A stretch of DNA of 64,000 nucleotides from Providencia huaxiensis (lineage in GTDB: Bacteria; Pseudomonadota; Gammaproteobacteria; Enterobacterales; Enterobacteriaceae): assembly GCF_002843235.3 (NCBI RefSeq), contig NZ_CP031123.2, positions 4,402,001 to 4,466,000 on the forward strand. Direction: 5' to 3'. Positions 8,211 to 20,200 of the stretch are shown one piece after another; the first letter of the stretch is position 1; the number at the start of each line of letters is the position of its first letter. The position numbers and the translations under genes were made by a program. The notes under the pieces were generated by a model, which was not told where the DNA came from, did no database searches, and saw only the letters and a list, made by a program, of their open reading frames with translations.

Positions 8211-11200
8211 TTAATACTCTTTAACACACACAACTCCATACTTACCAGCAGTTTGTTTGTTTCCTAGGGGCTGATGCGATGGTAGATGGTATATGGTTAT
8301 ATGATTCTGGTTCATTATCCAAATCCAGTCTTGTACTGCTATTTGGTCTAGTTTTATGTTGTCGTTAATGGTTTTCTCTGGCCACTGGGTGAATAGTGAG
8401 ATATGACTATTTTTTAGATCTTCTGGTGTGGCCATTCTTTGAGAATTAGTACAATATTTCATTACATTATGAAAATCCAATTGCACCCCTGTGCTAAACC
8501 ACTTATTCATGTTAAAGGTATATACCATATTCTTGCTATTAGTCGTTTTAGGTCTTCCTGTGATGGTGACTTTTGCAGTGTTGCGACCTTCCGGGTGTTT
8601 ATTCAGTGTCACAACACCTTTGCTATCAATAGATAACCAATTTTGGTCAACCTCCCAGTTATAGTTAGATGCGGTACCTAGTGAAGGGTTGATGGCAAAT
8701 TGTGCTCCAGTAAATCCGGTAGAAGGGAATTGCTTATCAACCGCATAGGTTTCCTTAGTACCTAACGGTGTAATTGATATTTTGTCGTAATTGACAATTT
8801 GAATAGATTGGTAATTACCCGTATAACCAACTGAACTATTGAGTAATTTGATGTTAGCAATTTCTGAATCTGAATTGTTTTTGTACTCAACAGTGTATAC
8901 TCCTGCCGAGTTTTCTATCATATCCTTTGATATCTGCCCATACATTATGTTTGATGTGATTTCTATTTTTGGCTTTTTCCCTGTAATCAAATGACCATTA
9001 TCATCTTTAAGCGTTAGCTGTATCGTGGTAGGTTTGATATCAGTTGTGCTTGTTTCATAGGTACTCGCAGTGAGTGAGCTTTTCCCTGGGGCAAATACAG
9101 GTGCGCCAGCTTCAATAGTAACCACTTCAGGTTTACTATGTGCATTGCCTGCACCTGCTGAAATTATATACTCTCCAGGTTTTGTAAAACTGAGCGTTCC
9201 TTTATATTGGCGAGTGAAAGTGTCACTTGTTATATCCCACTTCTCTTGAATAGCTGATGATTTTTGATTTTTATTATGTATTGCAATATCGCTGTCATTA
9301 ATAAATACATCATTACCGTATTTATCCTTGATTTTTAACTCAACATTATATGTTTTACCCATATTGGTATTAGTTTTATCAAGTTTTAATTCAACGGTTG
9401 CAATGTAACTGGTGTCTCTGAATGGGGTCACCATTATCTGTGCAGTATCCGAAACAGTATTCACTTTTGCTGTCAGCTTGTGTTGGGCTGTTTGAGTCAG
9501 TGATACAGTGGCATTGTATTCACCTTTCTTCAGTGTATTTTCTTGCCATGCCGTTATTAGCACTGAACTTGGTTTTTGAGTATCAGTTAAGTTGATATCG
9601 GTTTCTTTTAATCCAGTGACGCCATTGTAATATTGGTCAGTTAATGTGAATGTTAACTTGAACTCTTGCCCTGGCAGGGTAGTTAATTTCCCTGAACTAT
9701 CAGCGGTTATTGAAGACTTCATACTGATCTTGGCCACATGTTTAACACCTTTTGGGCTTTCAACACTGATAGTGGCATTTGAAGAGTGTCCATTAACCTT
9801 GGCTGTTAGTGGATGTGCTTTGGCTTCAGTTAGCGCTACGCTGGATGTGTACTTACCCTCATTGCCTTCAATCCAAGCTATTGGTATTAATGTATTTAAA
9901 TGTTCCAGTGTGATATCAGAAATATTAACCGCGACAACACCATTACCGAATTTATCTTTTAGGCTGAGTTGAAGCTCAACGTCAGCATTAATTGCTACTG
10001 TTTTTGGTGCATTTAACTCAACTTTCGCGACATTTTTGGCACCTTCTTGCGGTTTTACATCAATTTCGATATTTTTTACCTGTTTATTTACCTCAACCGA
10101 TAATGTGTGTTTTTTAACTTTCTCTAGCGTGACCTGAGCCGTATAGACACTACCGTGTGAAGATGCTTTCACCCACGCTGCTTTAGTGTTAATCGTGCTG
10201 TCGGTATTTTTGAACATAATATCTTTCGATGTGATATCTGCCACTTCATTACCATAGTTATCGAGCATGGTGAGGATTAATGAGGTGCTTTCCCCTGCAT
10301 TGACTGAAGTTGCCACCGTGGTTAATTTGATCTCCTTAACATTGCTAGCCCCTTTCAACGCTTTCACCGTGACTTCCTTGGTATTGGCATCTTGTTTATT
10401 CACCGTCGCGGTTAATGTGTGTTTACCCACTTTGGTTAATGGTAAAGTGGCTTTATACACGCCCACCGATTCCATTTTCCAAGCAATATTGCTGCTATCA
10501 ATAGTTTCTCCTGTATGACTATCAGTTAAAGCAATATCAGCCCCAATGACGCCAGTAACCAAATTGCCATATTGGTCTTTTAGTTCTAACGTTAAGTCAA
10601 CCTTTTTACCTGCATCAAACGTATTTGCGTTTGTGGTCATTTTTGCGGATTTCACCACATCTTTTCCACTTGGATAGGTTGCTTCCACGGTTTGGATACG
10701 GCTTGAGCGGTTATTTACGGTGGCTTTAAACTGATAATTACCAACAGTGCTTAACTGCTGCTTGGTGGTATACACGCCATCTTGTGGATTAGCCCATGTA
10801 ACGTTGGCTAGTTTTCCATTATTGGTGAGCTGAATAGCCCCTGTATCGATATCAATAACACCGTTATCAACGCTATCCGTTAAGGCTAATGTTAATTGCA
10901 CTTCTTTACCTGCCTCAATAGTACCCTCATCGGTTTCAAGAGTGGTTTTATGCACCTTATTTACCCCTTTGGCAGGAGCAACGGTTAGCTCAAGCTTATC
11001 GCTGAGTAGTTTATCTACTACGACTTGAATAGACTGCTTATGTAGCTTATTCATGGTGAGTTCTTGAGTATATAGCCCGCCGCGGAGTTCTCTCCATGTT
11101 GAGGCTGAATGTAAGTTAGTTAATAATTTTAATGAGTTTGCCGCACCAGTCAGTTTGTTATCGAACTTATCTTTTAGTCCGACAGTTAAGGTCACTTTAT

Positions 11201-14200
11201 CGCCTGAGTTGGCACTGTTAGTGGGGGTATTACTGGTGATAGAAATAGTCTCTAGCGAGCCTCGTAAACGGTCTTTATCATAAGAAGTGATTGGGATTTC
11301 TATCGGCGGATTGACGAGCCATTCGGCAGTTTCTGACTGGCCGTTGACTTCCACTGCTATTTTATAGCGGCTAGCTTTAGCGGCGGGAAGTTGGGCGATA
11401 TATTTATTTAACACATTTTTTTCCATAAAGAGGATGTCTTGTTTTTGCCCATTAATGGTCACAGTAATATCGCTACTGGAGACATTTTTAACCGGGTTGC
11501 CATATGCATCAGTTAAATCAATAGATAGCGGTGATGATTGTCCTGCATCACTGTTGGCTATTGGTGAAATGGCGATGGTCTTCACTGCATCTTTACCTGT
11601 TGGTGAATTGACCGTGATAGTTGCTGTATCTGTAAATTGATCAATACCAGCCATCAGAGTATGCGTCTTAACGTCACTGAGCATGATGCGAGTTGTGTAG
11701 ATCCCTAATCCATGGTTATCTTCATTCCAGATCACGTTAACTGGCTTCTTGTTATCAGTCAGTGTGATTGTATTATTGTTGATATGAATAACCGGGTTGT
11801 TATCCATATCAGTTGCTTTCAAGGACAAAGAGACTTCATCACCCGCAGTGATCATATTTGATGTCGCTGATAGCGTTATATTGCGAACTCGGTTTGAGTC
11901 AGTGGAAGGCTTCGCTTCAATTAATATATTTTTACTATGTTGTAAATTAACTTTAGCTCTCAGTGAATGAATACCTGCCATTGATAGGGTAATGGGGGCG
12001 GTATAGACCCCGTTACCTTTTGAAACCCAAACTAAGCCTGCAAGATCTTTCTTAGTATGCGCATCATTTATGGTGATATCTTTAGCGGCGATCCCTTCAA
12101 CGCCATTATCCCATTGGTCTGCTAATATCAGTGTCAACTCTGTTTTACTGCCTACAGTCAGTTGGTTTGTATTGGCCTTGAGCTCAACCGTTTTTACCTG
12201 TGTTGGGTCTGTTAGTGCGCTGACATCAATCGTCAGTGGGGCGTTGGTTTGGTGATTAACTCGGCTTACAAAGGTGTTTTTCCCTTGTTTATGCAGAGGG
12301 AGTGTCGTTGTGTAAATACCTGCGCCTTTCTCTAACCAGGCCAACTTAGGAACAAGCGTATGATTATGCTCTAATTGAATGTCGTTGGTTTGTACCTTTT
12401 CAACACCATTGCCATGGCTATCAGCCAATGTCAGTTGTAATTCGACGGTGTCACCTACCTTAAACGTCCGGTTGGTCGCCTTTAATGCCACATTGCTCAC
12501 GGCAGGTTTACCCTGTGGCGCTTCAACATCGATAACCTGTGATTGGCTAATACCATTAGCTGTGACTTTTAAGGTGTCAGTGCCTAGCTTGCTTAATAAT
12601 AAGTCAGCGGTATAAGTACCATCCGCATTGTCTTTCCATATGACAGAGCCTGATTGTTGGTGAGTGATAGCGAGACTGTTGACACCCGTTAGCGAATTAC
12701 CAAAGCTATCTTCTAACATTACAGTTAATGCTAGCAAGGTACCGGCTGGTTGGGTGCCAGACGGTGCGGTATTAAATTGCACTTTAGCAATAACCCCGCG
12801 TTGGCCCTTAATTCCATTTCCTTGATGGTTAGTGGCAACGATGGTGCTTGGAACCGCCACCTTCAATGTTTTAGCAACTGAATTGATATTATTAGCTGTA
12901 ACAATAATGTCATAGGAGCCACTTTGTTCCGCAGGTAGTGTGAGAATGTAGTTGCCATTATCGAGTGGTGCTACAGCAATCGTCGATGAGTGTTTATTAT
13001 CGACTTTAACGGTGACCTCTTTGATACCTGTGACGGAGTGATTATTTATATCTGTCAGTGCAACAATTAATGTGCTGTCCATTCCTGCGATTTGTGTAGG
13101 AAGAGATAAGATATCAACATTCTTGACTGTATTGACCTCGTCACTCTTTATTACTTCAATATCGACAGCTTGGCTGCTAATTCCATTAACGGTGGAACGT
13201 AATGCGTCTTTGCCCAGTGTTTTTAAGGTTAAATCAGTGGTATAGGTGCCATTATGGTGATCAACCCAAGTCACTTTACCGATTTGGTTATGTGCTAATA
13301 TGATGTTTTTAACATCAATACCGCTAAGCGCATTATCAAACGCATCTTTTAAGGTTAGTGTGAGTTTTACTGTCTCACCGGATTTAAAGTTTGGTGCGTT
13401 TGTCGCAGCGAGCGCAACGGTATTCACTACACCGGCTTGGCCTTGAACACCTGAACCATCGGTTTTTGTTGTTTGAATCGTTTTGGCGGCAGTAACTTGC
13501 CAAGTTTGTTGAGTTTCCTGTTTATTGGCCGTCACTTTAACCAGATAATTTCCTGTTTTTTGTGCAGGTAAAGTGGCGATATAAGTGCCTTTATCCGTTT
13601 TCGATTCAACAAATGTTAAGTTAAGTGGCTTATCATTGAGCGTAATTTTAATGTCATCCGCAATGTGTGTCACACCATGACGATTGCCATCAACCGCTTG
13701 TACGCTAATGGTTTGCTCTGAGCCGGTTGCCGATGGGGCGATAGCGGCAATAACCAGTTGATTAACTTGCTTGATATCGGTGGAATTTGTCACGGTGATG
13801 TTTGCTGGTGAACTATCGATGCCGTTAACGGTGGCGACTAATGCATCATTTCCCAATACCTTTAATGGCAGGGTCGCGGTGTATTGGCCATTGTTATGGT
13901 CAGTCCAAACGACATGACCTGCCTGCTTGTGCTTCAGCGCAATGTGGTTGCTGGAGACGCCTTTTAATGGGTTATTAAAGCCATCTTTTAGCTCGACAGT
14001 GAGCTGTAAATGATCACCAGATACTGAACTTGTTGATGCGGTTTTCAGTTCAACATGGCTAACGACGCCGCGCTGGTCTTTTTTGCCACTTCCATTTGAG
14101 GTCGCAGCGACTGTATCAGGTTCTGTCACTGTGAGTGTTTTTGCCGTGGATGGTTTATTATTGGCAGTGATAACGACACTATAAACCCCACTTTGTTGTC

Positions 14201-17200
14201 CCGGTAATTTCCCTGTATAGGTGCCATCTGTTTGTTGAGTGACGGCAATATTTAGTGGTTGTTGTTTCGCAATATTCACAGTGACCTCAGTGATCCCCAT
14301 GACTGTGAGGCTGTTTATATCGGTCAAGGATACTGCAAAGTGGCTTTCGGCACCGGCTTGCGGACTGGCGATATTAACAATATCAACCTGATGGGTGCGG
14401 TTGCTTCCAATTGCATTTTCAACGTTGATGTCAACTGGCGTACTTTTTATCTGGTTAACCATCGCCACTAAGTTCTCTTTTCCCAGTGTCTTTAACGGTA
14501 AATCAGCGGTGTAGGTGCCATTATGGTGATCAACCCAAGTCACTTTACCGGTTTGGTTATGCGCTAATGTGATGTTTTTGACATCAATGTCGCTAAGCGC
14601 ATTATCAAACGCATCTTTTAAGGTTAGCGTGAGTTTTACGGTATCACCGGATTTAAAGTTTGGTGCGTTTGTCGCAGCGAGCGCAACGGTATTCACCACA
14701 CCGGCTTGGCCTTGAACACCTGAGCCATCAGTTTTTGTTGCTTGAATCGTTTTGGTGGCAGTAACCTGCCAAGTTTGTTGCGTTTCCTTCTTATTGGCAC
14801 TGGCCTTGACGGTATAGTTACCGGTTTTTTGGGCTGGTAGGGTTGCAATGTAAGTGCCCTTAATGGTTTTCGATTCAACAAATGTTAAATTAAGTGGCTT
14901 GTCATTGAGGGTAACGTTGATGTTATTCTCAATTTGAGTCACACCATGGTTATTGGCATCAACGGCTTGTACGGTGATTTGCTGTTCTGTTCCCGCTGCA
15001 GATGGTGCAATCGTCGCGACGATTAGCTTACTCACCTGTTTAATATCAGCAGTATTTTCCACGGTAATATTTGCTACCGAACTATTGATACCGTTAACGG
15101 TGGCGGTTAATACATCGCTTCCCAGTACCTTTAATGGCAAGGTCGCGGTGTATTGGCCGTTGTTATGGTCGGTCCAAACCACATGACTTGCTTGCTTGTG
15201 CGTTAGTGCAATGTGGTTGCTGGAGACGCCTTTTAATGGGTTATTAAAGCTATCTTTTAGCTCGACAGTTAACTGTAAATGATGGCCAGATACCGAACTT
15301 ACTGATGCGCTTTTCAGTTCAACATGGCTAACGACGCCACGCTGGTCTTTTTTGCCACTTCCATTTGAGGTCGCAGTGACTGTATCAGGTTTTGTCACGG
15401 CGAATGTTTTTTTAGCCGAATTTTGTTGATTGGCGCTAATAACCACGTCATAAGAGCCACTTTGTTGCCCAGATAATTTCCCTATGTAGCGGCCATCTGC
15501 TTGTTGAGTGACATTAATGCTTTCTGGTTTTTGCTTACCGATGGTGACCTCAACACTTTGGACACCGTCGATTAAGTTACCTTGAGCATCGGCCAGTACC
15601 ACCGTGAAGGTGCTTTCTGCACCAGCGGCTGCGTTGGTAATATCATTAATATCGATTTTATGAATCGCGTTATTGCCTAACTGTGGTTTGACATCAATAA
15701 CAATGGTTGGGCTTTGTATGTTATTTACGGTGATAAATAAGTGATCTTGTCCTAATTGCGTTAAAACTAAGTTAGCCGTATAGCTTCCATCTTTTTGTGC
15801 TATCCAAGTGGCTTTACCCGCTTGTTTATGGGTGAGTGATTGCGCTAAATCAACGCCAGTTAATGGGTTACCAAAGGCATCTTCTAATATCGCGGTTAGC
15901 TTTAACGCACCGCCAGATTTTAGGTTATTATTTGGGGAAATGGCGAGTGTTGCACGGTTAACGACACCGCGATAATGTGGTTTACCACCATGATTGATAG
16001 CAATGGGGGAAGGAGCGCTAACGGTTAAGGTTGATTCTGTGGATTTAACACCACCAACAGTGGCAATAATTTTATGAACGCCTGATTTTTGGCCAGAAAG
16101 CGTGCCAGTATAGGTTCCTTTGCTATTGGTTGTTTCCGTGATTTTAAACAATTCTTCAGTGCCATCAATAGAGATGACTGCGTTACTATCTATCCCTGTA
16201 ATGGGTTGGTCATTGGTATCAGTGATTGATAGTGTGATGGAACTCGTTTCACCTGCAGCGGGTTTAGCGATATCTTTGATTTTAACTTGCTTGATTTGCG
16301 AGGTCCCAATAGCACTTCCCACGTTAATATTCAGTGGGGAAGTGGTTATTTTGTTCACTTTCACGGTTAAAGTATCTTGGCCAATTTTGGTGAGAGGCAA
16401 AAGAGCCGTGTAGTCGCCGTTGCGGAGGTCTATCCAAGTCACAGAGCGATTGCTAGGTTGTCGATGATTTAACTGAATACTCGCGCCACTGAGCCCTTCA
16501 AGGGGGTTACTAAATGCATCTTTAAGTGTCACGGTTAATTGTAATGACTGCCCTGATTTTAGGTCGTTAACCGCTGATGAAGCCAATGTAACGGTTTTAA
16601 TGACGCCACGCTGATTTCCTATACCACTTCCATTGTTGTCTTTCACGGCTATGGTTGCAGGGGTTTTAACTGTCCAAATTTTTGATGCAGTTTTATTATT
16701 CGCCGTCACTTTAACGGTATATTTACCCGTATTTTGTACAGGTAACGTTCCTGTATAAATACCTGCTTGAGTGAGTGACTCTGTTAAAACAATCGATGTT
16801 GACTGGCCGTCGATATTTGCCGTTATCATGCTGCTAATCATGGTGACGGGGTGCTGATATTTATCAGTGACTTTTACGGTGATAATTTGGTTTTCACCTG
16901 CATCACTCGGGATGATTGTTTCAAGTTCGACGTTAGCAACTCGATTGATATCCGTCGTATTACTCACTGTAATAGGGAATTGTTGTGATTTATGACCATT
17001 AATAGATGCCGCGATATTATTGGAGCCAGTTTGTGTTAACAGCAACGAAGTCGTGTAAGCGCCATTACCTTTATCTAACCATTTCAGCGAGCTTGCCTTG
17101 TATCCATCCAAAATGATATTACTGGTGTCGAGAGCCGTTAACGGATTATTAAATGCATCGAAGATGGTGACAGTGATATCCAGTTTGTCACCTGATTGCA

Positions 17201-20200
17201 GACGTGAGATATCACCTGTTGTCATGGTTAGGTTATTGATAACGCCTCGTTCACCATGAGCACCTGTTCCGCTTGAGTTTTTCGCGCTAATTGGGGTTGG
17301 TTTTTTCACCGCTAAAGTATCTTTAACTGAGCTTTGGCCATTTACCGTGGCTATAATGTTATGATCACCTGCTTGCTGTGCGGGTAGCGTGACCTCATAA
17401 ATGCCCGGTTTCCCTTCCTTTGCTGGCAAGGTGTGTGGGGTGCCATCAATCTCAATAACCATTTCCTGTTCACCGACCACTGGATTGCCATTTTTATCGG
17501 TTAATTGAACAGTTAGAGTGCCATTTGAACCTGCATCTGCTTTTTCTATTTTGGTGATTTCAACTTTACTGACGTTATTTTGACCCGACGCGTGACTAAC
17601 TTGGAGCGGTGTTACAGCGGTTTTATGATTGCAGATAGAAGCAATTAAGTTTTTATCGCCAACTTCAGTCAGTGTGAGAGTCGCCGTATAAGAGCCATCG
17701 CCATTATCCGTCCAGACTGGCTTGCCGTTAAATCCGTCAAGGGTAATTGTATTTAGCTCAATTAAACCGTTATTAAAAGCGTCGGTGATGGTCACGGTGA
17801 TTTCAAGTTGATCGCCAGACTGTAAGTTACTGGTATTGCCTGTCGTCATAGCAATACTATTGACCACGCCTTTTTCTCCCGGTTTACCATTGCTATTTGG
17901 TTTAATTGGAGTTGGTTTTGCGACCACTAAGGTTGTGTCAGTTGAGTGTTGGGCATTCACACTCGCGCTAATGTTGTGATTGCCCGCTTGCAGTGCGGGT
18001 AGGCTAACCTCATAAATCCCGGGTTTACCTTCTTTTGCAGGACGTTTATAGGCTTGTCCATCAATATGAATGGTAATTTCTTTTTCACCGACAACCGAGT
18101 TGCCATATTTATCGGTTAACTCGATAGTTACAATACTATTTGTACCAGCCGCCGGTTTTTCTGTTTTGGTGATTTTTACCTTATCGACATGGGAAGCGCC
18201 TATGGCATGATTGACCTGAACTTCTGTATGTGGGCTATGGGCACCATTGACGGAGGCAGTTAAATTATTGCTACCAACGTCGGTTAAGGTCAAGGTAGTG
18301 GTATAAGAGCCATCACCATTATCTACCCAGCTTAAGGTATTTCCTTTGTGTTTACCGATATCGATGTTATCAGTATTTAAGCCAGCTAAGCCGTTACCAA
18401 AGGCATCAGTTACCGCAACCGTGATTTCAAGAGGATTACCGGATTCAAAACGGTGAGTGTGATCAAGTGTGATTGCGACTTTGTCGATAACGCCTTTCTC
18501 ACCTTGTTGGCCTGTACCATTCGAATTATTCGGGCTAATTGGGGTCGGTTTTTGCACTTCTAAAGTATCTTTAGGGGAGCTTTGGCCATTTATCACGGCA
18601 GTAATTTGATGATTACCTGCTTGCAGTGCTGGCAGCGTGACCTCATAGATACCGGGTTTCCCTTCTTTCGCGGGGAGAGTATGTGGTTTGCCATCAATAT
18701 TCACGGTCATTTCAGTTTCACCGACTACTGAGTTACCGTTGTTATCGGTTAATTGAACGGTTAGTGTGCTGGTTGAACCTGCGGCGGGTTTTTCTGTTTG
18801 AATAATTTCAACTTTACTGACTTTGTCTTTTCCTTTGGCATTGCTAACTTGGACTTGTTTTTGCGGGCTCTTAGTACCATTGATGGAAACGGTAAGGTCA
18901 TTATTGCCGATGTCGGTTAGTGGCAAGGTGGTGGTGTAAGAGCCATCACCGTTATCAGCCCATACCAATGTATCGCCTTTGTGTTTACCAACATTGATAT
19001 TATTGGTGTCTAAGCCTGACAAGCCGTTGTTAAATGCATCAGTAATGGAAACGACGACCTCAAGTTTATCGCCAGATTGCAGATGGCTAGTATCGCCTGT
19101 CGTGATAACGATATTATCGATAACACCTAGTTCGCCTTTTTGCCCTGCACCGCTTGGGTCTTTAGGTTTAACAGGCCGTGATTTATCAACAATAAGCGGC
19201 TCTTTTGGTGATTCTTCTCCATTAACGATAACAGAAACAATGTGGTTGCCTGCGAGTTGACCCTGAATAATGACGTCATAAATACCTGGAGATGTTTCTG
19301 TCACTGGCAAAGTATGTGCTTGGCCATCAATATTGACAGTCACTTCTGTTTCACCAACAACGGGGTTGCTATGTTTATCGGTTAACTCGAGGGTTATAGT
19401 GCTATCTACACCTGCTGCTGGTTTTTCTACTTTAATGATTTTGACTTTATCAACATGAATAGTCCCAGTGGCATTAGCGACCTGAATATCAGTTTTCAAG
19501 CTAGTGGTGCCATTAATAGAAGCGGTTAAATCATTGGTTCCGATCTCCGTTAATGGCAAAGTGGTGGTGTAAGACCCGTCGCCATTATCCGTCCATATCA
19601 GCGTATCGCCTTTATGTTGACCTATATCGATGTCATTGGTGTTTAAACCCGTAAGTCCATTATTAAATCCATCAGTAATGGTTACAGTGACGTCAAGAGT
19701 ATCTCCCGATTGTAAACCGTGGGTTCGGTTTGGAGTGACGGCGATATTTTCAATAACGCCTTTTTCCCCTTTTTGGCCTGTGCCGCTTGAGTTGTTTGGG
19801 GAGATTGGTTTTGGCTGCTCAACAATTAACGTTTCTGGAGAGGAGGTTTGCCCATCAATGGTGACGGTGATACTTGGCGTACCAGTATGTTGTCCCGGTA
19901 ATTTTCCGGTGTAGATACCACTACCAGGACGGTTTTCCGTGATAGTAATTGGTGTTGGTTTGCCATCGATGTTCACGATGACAGAACCATCAGCGCCAGA
20001 AATAGGGTTGTTGTTTGTATCAGTCAGTGAAATGGTAATCGTGCTGTCTGTGCCAGCAGCGGCTTGCGCAAGGTCGACAATCGTGACATGGGCTAATTGG
20101 CCAAATACAAAATGGGTTTCTACCGTGACGCTTTGTTCATTCAGTGTTGCCGTTATTTTGGCAGGCCCTGCGACTTGGCTTTTTACCTCGACTTCAGTGT

